From Rotaria sp. Silwood1 (lineage: Eukaryota > Rotifera > Eurotatoria > Philodinida > Philodinidae), in NCBI GenBank assembly GCA_905250075.1, contig CAJNOP010000365.1:129135-193134 (forward strand): a stretch of DNA of 64,000 nucleotides, written 5' to 3'. Positions within the stretch are counted from its first letter, which is position 1. Every line of letters begins with the position of its first letter. The notes below the pieces were generated by a model. It was not told where the DNA came from and searched no databases. It saw only the letters and a program-made list of their open reading frames with translations. The translations under genes were made by a program, and so were the position numbers. This document shows positions 48,844 through 59,932 of the stretch, in pieces.

Positions 48844-49392
48844 CACTAAATAAAAATGTGTCGCATGTGTCATGATTTGCGACACATTGTACGACACATT
48901 GTAGTACGACACAAGGAGCTCACTGCGACACATTTTCTGCAGCGAGACTGCGACACATTTTGTACGACACATGCGACACATTTTCTATTGGTTCTTTTCG
49001 AAAAGCATAATTATTTCAATTTTTTTCTGTTCAATATAATTCCATTGAATTATTTCTATGGTGAAAACTGTAGCAGGTTAGATCCTGAGATCTGTCCTGC
49101 TTCGAGTTGATCTGATTTGCATCAGACGACTCCAATGTAGTCCTTTCTCGATGATGAATCGAGATTGGCATTTTCTCGACAAAGACTATCGAGAAATAAT
49201 TTAGAAAAAAAAGAATATTTTGAAAATTCATCTTTCTTACGTTCAACCACGTTGTTTATATATCGTCATGTCTGCATAATAAAAGGGTGAACGACTAGTT
49301 AGCAGACGGAACGCGAAAAATTCGTATGCGACACATTCTGTGCACGACACAATAATTCACGACATATAAACACGACGCATTTTAATTTAGTG
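48844..49392. mobile_element. TIR element with CACTA ends and a GCGACACAT-word core
   Basis: The left end CACTAAATAAAAATGTGTCG and the right end, inverted, CACTAAATTAAAATGCGTCG are close inverted repeats of about 20 bp. TGCGACACATT-type words recur at least eight times in 48856-48985 and again near 49326-49378. CACTA/TAGTG termini are typical of EnSpm/CACTA transposons, but no matching 3-bp target duplication is evident. Non-coding. It lies in the proposed long intron of the ADP-ribosyltransferase gene. Confidence 0.65.
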
Positions 49393-49829
49393 GGTAGCCG
49401 AGCAACTAGTTTGGCACATTGCCGATGAGTACAAAAAGATCATTCAAAAGTAAATGCAACTTGCTGTCGAACATTGTTATGATGTCTTCTAACCTTTGCT
49501 GCAGACAAATAAATATGATGAACTTCTTATTGAAGAGATATTACTAGTTCTCAGAAATTTTTGATCACCGCATGTAAATTATAAGTTTATGAATTCGATG
49601 GTACATCCCTGCCGAAGCTGGGAAAAGAGCAAAAGAAAAAATTTTTTATTTGCATTCCAATTATCATGCGAATGGGACCTATACTCATCATTGTGTACGC
49701 ACAGATGAGTATGGGTCGCGGCGTCGGAATGCGACGCGTCTCCACGCCACGACACTGAGATAAAGGACCACTTACTTGGGTCAAAGTATTTTGAGTGAAT
49801 TGAATACTTTAATGTAGAAGTATCGCTTT

Positions 49830-51090
49830 AGCATTGCTTAAAAATACTAATGATTTTGTGGAACTCACGTATATTTTCGAAGAAAATAGTGAATGTAAGT
49901 TTTAAGTTCAAGTTTTTGCGGCTTCCTCCTCCCCATTATAGACCTCAGCAACCACGCACAAAAGGCTTCAAATTTATTTAACAATAAAAAAAAACGCGTT
50001 GATCAGTATGAAGAATATGAATTCGACTACTATACGATATTTCAATACTTTCATAATTATTTGAAAAAAACTATTATACGCTTGTTAAAGTTGTTAATAG
50101 TATAATCGTTGACTTTTTTAGAATTTAAACTTGTTTGTTAAAAATCAAAGATGTAGAGTAGTAATATATATTGATCCGTCATAGCACTTATATAATCAAC
50201 ATGAGAAGCATGTTTTCATGTTTTTATCAGTTTGAAAAGTAAACAATATCACCATTTATGGATTGATTGAAGTCTATAGTAGTGTGGTAAGAGCTGCTAA
50301 TGCATAGAAACTGTATTATTGTAATATTCTTATTCATGAAATAGTCGATGGAAAAAAAAAATAATAATTTCAAAATACTGAAAACAAAAAAAAATAACTA
50401 TTATCGAGTATATAGCAACAATCATAAATGCAGTCGGGAGTTCTCGAACGAAGAAGACTTTTTCAGTTTTAAAGGTAGAAATAAATAATAAATTCTCGCT
50501 CTTGTCATCGATTATTGGTGAAAACAACGATAGTCGACAAAAAATTTTTCAGTTTACAAATGATGTATGAGGACAACAAGATTGAAGAATATATGTGAGT
50601 TCCACGATTCAGCTTCAAAGGATCTGCGCTCAGAAGCTTTTTTGTTGGCATTCCAGACTGAAACTGATGCTTTAGCATTATTGGCATCAGAGTTAATTTA
50701 TATGAATTTTATCTTTTGTCTTTTGTGGAACTCACCTATATTTTCGAAGAAAATAATGAGTTTAAGTTTTAAGGTCAAGGTTTCACGACCCTCCACTCCT
50801 TACAGACAGGCTCCCATTACAGACCGTAGCAACGTAGGTCACAATTACAGACACTCCCCCCCCCCCCGCCACCATTACAGATCACAGCAACTTCATAAAA
50901 AAAAATTCTGTTCAAAGTATATAAATAAAAGAAGACAACATTTGCTGACAATCAATGATCATTAAATAAAAATTATCGTGTTTGAGAGAATTTAAACATT
51001 ATATATTTTGTCATTAGTATAATGAAACTAAAGAAGATATATGAATTCCACATTTCAGCCCCAAAGGAGCTACGCTAACAAGCTTTTTTT
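49830..51090. repeat. Cluster of family K/L modules
   Basis: GTGGAACTCAC followed by a TATATTTTCGAAGAAAATA stretch occurs at about 49858 and 50725. The inverse GTGAGTTCCAC, followed by an ATTCAGC...AAAGG...GCGCT...AGCTTTTTT stretch, occurs at about 50592, and as GAATTCCAC at 51044. The modules are shared with 40151-40200. ATTACAGA-type words and a C run near 50857-50868 also occur here. Probably pieces of a foldback transposon family. Confidence 0.5.
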
Positions 51091-51123
51091 GTTGCTTCTA
51101 CAATGGAATGCTTTTTAGCTGTT

Positions 51124-51537
51124 TCAACAGGAAAGCCACTTTTTAAATTCATTTTCGAAGTCATCATAATTAGTTAGTTCTCCATTTATATTCGAACTTG
51201 AATTCGACAAGTCATGCAATTTCATCAATAAATCTTGTTTTTGCTTATGAAACAGCCACTTCAGATATTCAATACAGTTGAAGGTTAGAATCAAATCGAT
51301 AAAACTATTTACGATCATCTGATTTAGCTTTCATTCGTTCCTTCTTTTGCGATGGTCTTGAGGCAATCTTTTAATGATAAATATTGGTATTTTTTCTTCC
51401 TTCATAAATTTCTTTATCATGACAGTTATGCTGAACGAATCGAAAATGTTATTACGTAACAGAAAGCTATTTGAATGGAAATGAATATCTCCTAGTCGTA
51501 CTTGTTTTTTCGCATTCTTGACATGCGCAGACCTCAA
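51124..51537 (-). pseudogene. Unrecognised protein remnant interrupted by one stop
   Basis: One reading frame runs across the interval with a single TGA at 51331-51333. The composition is protein-like (for example IPIFIIKRLPQDHRKRRNE, then LILTFNCIEYLKWLFHKQ and NYDDFENEFKKWLSC). No family was recognised. It sits among repeats, so it may come from a mobile element. Confidence 0.3.
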
Positions 51538-52540
51538 GATTTATTCATAGCGCATGCCTTTCTTGTTCAAGAATCTCAAGAAAGTTATGCGCATGGGAGG
51601 AAAAAATTTCATTAAAATTGTGCGTAAGGTCCTCTCAAAAATCAATCTCAGTCCAGGAACATTCAAATGTCATGAAATTTTCAGAAAAGGTTGGGGTTGT
51701 TGCGAATAAGCTATGGTAAAATATTCAGCCCAATATCATGACGCTTGAGGAAGATATTGACCAAACAAAGATGAAAAATAGCTCATTTGGCAAACCAAAT
51801 TTCCCTATTCAGATTAATTAGAGAGAATTAATTTTTTGTTTATTTCAAAGAGCATGTAAGGATGCAGCGCAGTACAGAATCCTTTTCTAAATACTTACTT
51901 TTTAAGGGAAAAAAGAGATCGAAAGTTCAATGACTTAAAAAGCCTTAAAAAATGGGTGTCGAGTTGTATAAGTGTCTCCCTAAATAATGAAGAATACCTT
52001 AATTTAAAAAAGCGTTCTGTACTGCACTGCGTCTTGACGCGTTCTTTCAAAGAAAAAAATAAATACATTGATTAAGTATCGACAAAGAAATTTGGCTTGC
52101 GCGCTTAAGAAACTATAAACTGAGGAAAAACGAAAAAAGATTTTTTGATTTTTCTAAAACACAGCTTATTTTTCGAATGGGGGTCGACAGAAAGCTTCAA
52201 AAATTTTTGGAAAAAATGAGGTGTTGAATAAAAATTTTTATCCTTTATCAAAGGCTAAATGACGAGCTATCTTCCTATGCATTTATCTTAATTTCAACCA
52301 TTCTGGCGACAAGTGACTTTTTGAGAGGGGCTTAAAAGCAGTAGCTTTATTTTCACAAGTCAAACTTATTTTCAAGTGAATAATGTTCGATCTGGCAAAT
52401 GATTGGAACTCACAACTACTCATTTTTATATAGAATTTTTTGTCTTATGCGCAGCCCTCAAGATTTGTCAATAGCGCATGATATTCTTGCTCAAGAAGCT
52501 CAAGTATTTCATGCACATATCAAAAGATGCTTCACTCGGG
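51522..52540. repeat. Family H repeat, copy 2, split by a foldback insertion
   Basis: The module GCGCAGACCTCAAGATTTAT at 51526 and its direct partner GCGCAGCCCTCAAGATTTGT at 52450 match the pair at 33952-34260. In the first copy the two modules lie about 230 bp apart; here about 700 bp more is present, matching the foldback element at 51628-52331. Confidence 0.55.
51628..52331. repeat. Foldback repeat, family G, copy 2
   Basis: It aligns along its length with 18000-18692 (shared stretches include AATATCATGACGCTTG-like and CAGAATCCTTTTCTAAATAC-like segments) and folds the same way, with TTTCAAAGAGCATG near 51846 opposing GTTCTTTCAAAG near 52039. The ends are GGTCCTCTCAAAAA and the inverse of TTTTTGAGAGGGGC. 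Non-coding. Confidence 0.65.
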
Positions 52541-52570
52541 TCGTACATGTTACTTTTTATATGGAATCTG

Positions 52571-52725
52571 AGGTGTGGGTGTGAGTGTGGAGTGTGAGTG
52601 GGTGTGACTGTGGGTATAGATGTGGGTGTGAATAAAGAGAAGACACCGACACCCATACCCACACTCCACCCAGATTCACACACCCATCTACATCCATACC
52701 CACTCAGACGCACACCCACACCCAT
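52571..52725. repeat. Inverted pair of telomere-like tracts
   Basis: The G-rich strand words (GTGTGGGTGTGAGTGTGG...) run from 52571 to 52630 and C-rich words (ACACCCATACCCACACTCC...) from 52644 to 52725, so the block can fold. It consists of degenerate TGTGGG-type hexamers. Open frames across it are not genes. Confidence 0.65.
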
Positions 52726-53250
52726 AAAAGAAGGCAACATTTTGAAGAGAACTTCTAGAGAAAACAGAGTTATGTTAAAGAGAACCACTTTTCAGCTGCA
52801 CAGATGATGTTTTGAATTTTAATCAGAGAACTGTCTACATTTATTCTCGAAAAGAATAGAATGGAGGGATATACATCCTGTTCAATGTGCCTATCAGAAA
52901 CTGAAATGATGTTGATAAATGATAGCTGGATAGAAAATGCTCTCTTTAGATTACAAAAGTAATGTCACCGAAAAATTCAGACTTCATAGGAGGATAAGTC
53001 ATGTTCTACCAATGTAATAGAGGAACGTAGAAACGTCTCTAGAATAGATATCGATGTTTGGTTTGAAGCTTGATTTGCTTTTCAAATGTCGTTCCAAATC
53101 TGGTACTAGCCATGAACGGAGGGTATTCTGTTCTCTATTGATCCATATTCGATTGATCAGCGAATCAACACGAAGCAGAGATGATAATGCCCATATTATT
53201 GCTAGCATGAACTCATACAGTTAATGAAAAGACTTTTTTTCTTCATTTAG

Positions 53251-53355
53251 ATTCTCCCCAAACAAGTCAGTCTACAGCCAGCGCCGCTGCTATGTCGAAA
53301 ATTACAATATCACCACATAAGTCATCATCAAAACCTGATCCAACGCCAAAATCAG
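53251..53355 (+). CDS. Candidate third exon of the ADP-ribosyltransferase gene
   Basis: A pyrimidine-rich acceptor (CTTCATTTAG) is followed by 105 nt open in the phase required by the exon ending at 47926, then a donor G|GTATGC in the same phase. The encoded stretch is Ser/Pro/Thr/Lys-rich (SPQTSQSTASAAAMSK, SPHKSSSKPDPTPKS), continuing the style of the preceding linker. If correct, the intron is 5.3 kb and packed with repeats. A further downstream exon carrying the stop codon was not identified. Confidence 0.45.
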
Positions 53356-54848
53356 GTATGCTTCTTTGAATAAGATCGTATCGTTTTGTAAAAATAGCTC
53401 TATGAGTCCTATAATTCAACCACTGGTCCATGACAGTGCATCTATTTCTATCGGCCATCAATCTATGCTAAAATGAAAGAGCATTATTCTGTCGACAGAA
53501 TATACCGATTCATTCTAAAATGACGCTGACGGTCTTATGAGCAAAGCGTTGTTTTCTATTTTTGTATGATTCAATGTAGCACTAAATATTCATTCCGTCA
53601 GCCGTTTTCTGATATACTTTTCCCAATGAGGCACCAGAGTCATCGTTGGGGATTTTTCATGAGAGATATTTACTAAAGACTATTTTGTATGAAAAAAAAA
53701 TGTATACTTCGAACAAGATACTTGCGGAATAAAAGACATATTTCTGTCAATTAAAAATACCTTGTCGAATGTTGCCCAAAGTGGCCATTCATGATCCCAG
53801 GCAAACGTCGTGACGACGAGAGCTTACTATACGTTCTGGAAGCTAAGAGCATTTTTTTTAGAAAAATTATCGATACGCAAAATGTCCGATATGCATCTTT
53901 ATAGCACAAAAATCAAAGAGATTCACTCAACCTCAATCAACTAGACTAATTTGTTTTTCCGTGATAGAAGACACATCAAGATTTCTCAGCATATGACAAT
54001 CGATAATAGATAATATTTTGGATTATGTGTATTCGCTTATTACTATAGGTGGGGTAGTAAACTTAAAAAATTTCATATTTAATGTCACTAGCCATTACTT
54101 TTATAAGATAAAAAAAATTATTAGATTCGATTTCATTAGCTTCACAAAAAGCATCGTTGCTCATATCTTAACATGAATTTGTCTATGAAAAACATTAATA
54201 AACAAGTATAAATGGAAACTCTAGGTATGAACAACTAATTGATACAAAAAAATATTTCGAAAATCATATGACAATCAAATAGGGCAGTTTATTTAGAGCG
54301 CTAGGTCAGTTATAAGATAATTCAATAGATTTCCTTGTTGGTAATGTTCAATCAACATACTGATCTTTCCTCATAAAAATGAGGTATATTTATCGTATTA
54401 TCTAATTCTTTCGTCTTCAAATATTTTTGATACGCACAAAAAAAAGTGAAAACTATTTTTGAAAAACATCACGAGAATGTATGCTACACAGGAAAACGAA
54501 CAATCGCCACTTTTCTTTCTCTCTGTATAGATTCTGAAATTTTTCTATCACCAATAATAAATGCAAATTTGATTTCTCGTATGTAGTAATTGTTCATATT
54601 CAACTTTTTTATTTGCTTCTAACTAACTGATAGCAACTTTATATTGACAAATGCTAGTGATGCATAAAATGCGTTATTCATGTAACTGCTCAAAGGACAG
54701 TTGTTTGTAGACTTAAAGATTTTTATTATAATTGGAAAGCTGTTCTCAATGTCTGCTAGTACAAGACTTATATATCGAACTATTTTTCTGTATATTAACA
54801 GTTCGCCTTCGAATCGCTTGGATTATACGACTTATTTAAAATGCATAT
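53356..54848. other. Non-coding stretch, no feature recognised
   Basis: AT-rich sequence with no convincing exon, terminal repeat or RNA gene. It may be intron or 3' flank of the ADP-ribosyltransferase gene. Confidence 0.3.
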
Positions 54849-56864
54849 GAGCCAGTCCACGTAAGCCACGATCGACAGTGCTCAATCGGTATCCTCCGAT
54901 TTAGCCCATTTAAACATAAGTGATATAGGCAAGAGTTTGATGAATTTTGACGAAAGCCGATTCAAAAAATGTTGAACTCTCGATTTTTTGTCGAATTTTT
55001 ACGAAGAGCATTATAAAGCTCCACACTCATCGGCAAAGGATTTTAAGCACATTATATCTCAAGAACGATTCAACGAATCGAGGTGAAATTTTTTGTAGTT
55101 CTATACACCAACAATTTCTACACACAAAAAATAATTTCAGCTTGAAGGCTTAAGTCCTTGATTTTTTATGGGATTCACTATTGGAGAAAAAAATCACTAT
55201 TTTGACCTACTTTGGTAGCTCATATCTCTACACTGGAAAATGATAGATGGCTGAAATTTTTTTTACAAATATATCGCAATAAGATCTTGTTGCAGTGGAA
55301 TTTTCAGCTCCGTTGAGAAAAGCGTTCGTCCGGGGTACTTTGGACAAAATCAGAACTTTTGCAAAAATCCCGATTTTGGGGCTCGGTTTTCAAGAGTCGT
55401 GACACCTGAAGTTTGGCCTGAGTTGTCTGGTCTGAAAGACTTCACTGAGGTCTACAATGTCACGCAAGAATCAAGCTGGGACACATAGAAATGGCTCTGA
55501 AATCGATTCATCTTTTTGGCAAAAAATGCAATTGATAACTTTTTTACGGGTACCTCGTCTTTTTCAGGTTTCTGGAGAACAGCTCATCAGAGGATAGTGA
55601 AACTTTTCGAGCAGATAGATCTCGGATCGTAGAGTAAAAGTTGCGCTAGAAGCAAGTTTGCACAAAGCTTTCATCTACAAGATACCTAAATGCTAATGGA
55701 TCAAAGGTTCGTTCGTAAATTAATAGAAAAATTCCATCCCATGCAATAAACTCTGCGTACTACTAAACAGCGCATGAATACCGTTTGATTTCTAAAAAAG
55801 TCCTTTGAAAAGGAAAAAAAAATTTTTTTAAAATTCCCCGTATCCCCCTCTACGGCTTTTGATGAAAGCGTGTTTTTCTCAAATTCCTTTCATTTTCAAA
55901 GGACTTTTTTTAGAAATCAAACAAGGTTCGTCTGTTGATTAATAGTGGGTAGAATTTATTTCATGAGATGAAACTTTTCTTTTGATTTACGAACGAACTT
56001 TTGATTCATTAGAATCTGGGTATCTCACAAATGAAAGCATTGTGCAAATTTGTGTCTAGCGCAGCTTTTACTCCACGACCCAAGATCTATCTGCTCTGAC
56101 AGTTTCACTTTTTTCTGATGAGTAGTTCTCTAGAAATCTGAGAAAGGTAGGGTATCTAGAAAAAAGTTATGAATTGCATTTTTTGTCAAAAAGATGAATC
56201 GATTTCATAGCCGTTTCTACTTGTTCCAGCTTGATTCTTGCCTGACATTGTAGACCTCAGTGAAATCTTTCAGACTAGGCAACTCGGGCAAAATTTCAGG
56301 TGTCACAACTCTTGAAAGCCGAGGCCCAAAACTGGATTTTGGACGAAAAGCCCGTTTTTGCCGAAAGTATCCTGAACGAATAGTTTGCTCTAGGGAGCTG
56401 AAATTTTCACAGCAATAATATTTCATCAATACATGTTTAAAAAAAAAATTCCAGCCCTCTATCACTCTCCAGTCAGGAGATATAAAGTACCAAAGTTGGC
56501 CGAATTAGTGACTTTTTCCTTAAATAAGGAAATTCATAGAATACCAAGGGCTCAATCGTTGAACCTGAAATATTTTCTGTGTGCAGATACTATTGGTCTA
56601 TCAATTCACAGAAAATTTCAGCTCACTTGGTTGAGTTGTTGTTGAAATATAGGATACCCAAAATGGTCTTCGGTTAAAGTGGGATTTTATAGTGCTCTTC
56701 GTAAAAATTCGATAAAAAATCGAGAGTTCAATATTTTTTGAATCGGCTTTCGCCAAAATTTATCAAACTCTTGCCTCTATCACACATATTAAAATGAGCC
56801 GAATCGGAGGATATCGATTGAGCAGGTCCTATAGCAATCGGTCGTGGCTTATGTGGACTGGCTC
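54849..56864. mobile_element. 2-kb foldback transposon with arms of nearly 1 kb
   Basis: The outer ends GAGCCAGTCCACGTAAGCCA and, inverted, GAGCCAGTCCACATAAGCCA start two arms that match almost to the centre near 55860 (for example AATCGATTCATCTTTTTG against CAAAAAGATGAATCGATT, and ATAGATCTCGGATCGT-like against its inverse). TA lies near each end and may be the target site. Divergence between arms indicates age. Short open frames occur in both arms as mirror images, so they are not genes. The element is non-autonomous as far as can be seen. Confidence 0.85.
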
Positions 56865-58469
56865 TTATATACAATAGAGATCTATGTTAACTAGAATAAA
56901 TGTTGGGTGGCATGAATGTCAACATATGTAAGTTAAAAGGTATAGCTGTTCAGAACGACTCTGTGATATAATAAGATAAAAAATATACTCGAATAATGTT
57001 GAAAAAGACAGCATGTATTTTATACAAAAGAAAAGCCAACAATTCAAGATAAGTAGTAACGTGTTCTCAAACTAGACTCACTTAACGTTAGATACCGAAT
57101 AAAATAAAAATTTTCAAATTAATAGTAGCATACATTTCCATATTCATATCATTTACATTAACATGAATATGATGATCAAAATCAATTGTCTCAAATTCAA
57201 CATTATAGCACAAAACTTTTTTTGTAATAAAATTCAGCAATATTTCATCTTTTCTAGTGTTACATAAAGACTAAATTTGTAACACTAAATTATTTGATGT
57301 CGTTATTAATGTAATTTTACTAGTGAGATCAAAATAATGTACATTTCTACGTCTATAAAGACCGGTAGTCTTGAAATTGTGTCAATTTGGAATAATTTAA
57401 GGTTGTAAATGTAATACCTTTTGTTGTGCATTTATTGCATACTGATAATTTTTCGCCCAACTTAGCTAGATCAAAATAGAATAAAAGGAATAGTATTTAT
57501 ATATTTATAACTTTTCGAATGTTCTTTCAAAGAAATAAAAGTTTCTATTTCTTTTCAATATTCACTACTTTTATAGGCCGTTCAGAAACGCTAGCTGCTT
57601 TGTTCTCCAATGAAAATTTGAATAATTATAGTACGTTTAGAAATCTTTCGAGAGTTACATAATCAGTGTTTGGAATATGTTTGTTCCTTTCCATTAGTGA
57701 TTAAAATTGTAATGATAACTCTTGTGCGAAGTGTGATATTTTCTATCATTTTCTATTCTTCTCTTCTATGTGATCTCGTAATTCAAAAAAGTTCATTGTT
57801 ATTAAACAATAGTTGCAGCTGATGTAATTTGACATACATGGAATATCATTGAATAAACTTTCTTATTATAAAAATTCTTCTTTTTCCTATTATAAATTGA
57901 AAGGTCTTTCTGGGTGAGTCTGAATTATTTTTTGAAAAAAAACAAAATTCTTTGATAGATGGTACTCAAAACATAGCTAATAACATATATTTTTCAAATA
58001 TAATTCTGTTTTATTCAAAAGCAATTTTGGATTTACATGTAAAAAAGCAAAAAACTTATAAATTTTCTTCAATATGAGTACTGTTTTAGTATTGGTCCAT
58101 TTGTGTATATAATCGCCAGATTCTGTACTTTTAGTTCGAATTAGGTTTTTACAAGACTATTTTTTCCATCTTCTTTTTCTGCATACGAAGCTTTTCTTCG
58201 ATCCGACCTTACTGTATTCTTTGCTTATTTTACCCTAAACATACACTACTTTTCGCTTTTTTAAACTCTAACCATATCTTCTCTTTCATTTATTTTACTC
58301 GAGCCATATCCTTCTTTTCGTTTGTCCCTAGTTAACCCTATCTATCCTTCCGAGAAGTGAAAATTACCATACAAACTCCAGTTAGATCTGACTAATTGTT
58401 GCAATCTAATAAGAGTTCATGTTTGAGCGATCTCCTCTTAATCAAATTGAAAGCATACTATTTCCATAT
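56865..58469. other. AT-rich stretch without recognised features
   Basis: Only short, low-quality open frames occur. No direct link to the flanking repeats was seen. Confidence 0.35.
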
Positions 58470-58707
58470 AATTTTCTAGTGATGATGGATATATATGTAT
58501 CTAATCTATGTATATCTACTCCTTTAGAAGTTAGCAAGAATCGTACTTGCGTTTCTTCCTCTAGAAGTCATTTTTTTACATATATTATTCGGTAAATGTG
58601 TAAAAAAAAGACCTAGAGGAAGAAACACAAGTACAATTCTTGCTAACTTCTAAAGGAGTAGATATACATAGATTAGATACATATATATCCATCATTACTA
58701 GAAAATT
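58470..58707. mobile_element. Near-perfect hairpin MITE
   Basis: The arms of about 100 bp are almost exact inverse copies: AATTTTCTAGTGATGATGGA at the left and TCCATCATTACTAGAAAATT at the right, with GAAGTTAGCAAGAAT and its inverse inside. The loop is about 40 bp near 58590. High arm identity suggests a young insertion. Non-coding. Confidence 0.85.
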
Positions 58708-58960
58708 AGCTGTAAATAGGATACATTCAAAATGATTCACAGGGAATCGCTCTTATACGTTCTTTTGTAACAATAATATGCCATTTAAACGCATTCAAAT
58801 GCATTTTTAGAAACGCGTTTTATTCGATACATATCCGTTTTCAATTACTAAATGATGCGGTTCAATGCGTTTTAAAAACTGCGTTCAAAGTCTAGTGAAA
58901 ACATGTGAACCAGAAAAAATGCGTTGAAACGCAAATTTTTACAAATTTGTTTTTCATGGG

Positions 58961-59018
58961 TACCGAGAAGTACCAAGAAGTACGAAGAAGTACGAAAAAG
59001 TACGAAGAAGTACAGAAG
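58961..59018. repeat. 10-bp tandem repeat (TACGAAGAAG)
   Basis: About 5.8 copies of a 10-base unit with small variations (TACCGAGAAG, TACCAAGAAG, TACGAAGAAG, TACGAAAAAG). It lies immediately downstream of the hypothetical minus-strand gene. Confidence 0.85.
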
Positions 59019-59052
59019 ACCGCTTGTTCCCCCTGGAAAAAAAGACACTCAC

Positions 59053-59540
59053 TTGAAAGTAACTGTTGTTACTCGCTCGACTTAAAGTCAATCTAGATCC
59101 ACAGCCGCATGTAATGATTGCTAATTGATCACCATTGCTTGTATTTTTAAATTCAATCTTATAATCCACATTTTCTTCTAGTATACTATCATTTATCAAA
59201 TTATATTCAACACGATGATTAAGATACCATTGAGAAACGATTGTACTTAAATGTTTTCGAAGTTGATCAGTGGATTTTACTTGATTATCAATAGGTGGTG
59301 CACCAGATGACGTGAATGAATTCATATTAAAATTTTTGTTTTTTTTTCATATCTTCTTCTAACTTCTTGAGAAGACGTTCCTTCAAATTTTTCAATGAGG
59401 CGATGATGCCAGGGTAAAACAATGCAGGTTCCATCATTTGTTATTAAACAGGCTATATGTTTCAGTTCATTCAGCTTCTCGCTGTTATATTGCAAAATTT
59501 TCGTGGGATCATTACATTCAATAAAAGTACTAGGCATCAC
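59053..59540 (-). CDS. Hypothetical protein, one-base homopolymer frameshift, 3' exon not found
   Basis: Two adjoining open frames (59540-59322 and 59325-59053) read as one protein apart from a frame change at an A9 run near 59340-59348; A10 would keep the frame. The first part contains YNSEKLNELKHIACLITNDG and VLPWHHRLIEKFEG, the second LRKHLSTIVSQWYLNHRVEY and IITCGCGSRLTLSRASNN. The CGCG pair followed by a Ser/Arg-rich turn hints at half of a zinc-binding module, but no family was recognised. The second part ends at a donor-like CAA|GTGAGT (59052); the 3' exon was not located and a 10-bp tandem repeat lies just beyond. The start is ATG at 59540 or the next codon. It could be an intact gene with a sequencing error, or a pseudogene. 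Confidence 0.5.
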
Positions 59541-59645
59541 TTATAAGTTGAAGTTTAAGAATTTTTCCCGTGAATAGGTCCACAATGGAGTTCAATACAA
59601 ATTGTAAAACTACTCGTGTTGTAAATGAAATACATTCACTGGAAG

Positions 59646-59932
59646 TGTAGCAGTATTCACACGGATGGGGATTCGGTCATAATAAACAACGTAATATTGA
59701 AATTTTGCCTGAGAAACAAAAATTTGTTATTGTCTCAAAGATGGTTGTGATGGAACGACTCACTCGTTCTGAGATTATTTCAATAATGAATAACGATAAT
59801 ATATGAACGCAGTATATATATTCCAGCAGAGAGAAAAACGAGAGAGAATGATTAATGAATAGAACATTAGAACATGACCGATGTGCCCGATCGGGGTCAT
59901 GAAGAGTAGTGACGGGTAGAATCCGTCACACA
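59646..59932 (-). repeat. Candidate 3' LTR of the retrovirus-like element
   Basis: On the minus strand a purine-rich GGCGGATGGG precedes TGTGTGACGGATTC, and the block ends TGCTACA, giving TG...CA termini over 287 bp. A TATATATA motif lies inside near 59811. The 5' LTR is outside the window, so the essential comparison cannot be made and the boundaries are tentative. Confidence 0.3.

Noticed and set aside
56217-56645. Open frames of 70-82 codons in the right foldback arm
   Set aside because: The same sequence occurs inverted in the other arm and no protein family is suggested; they are by-products of the foldback element.
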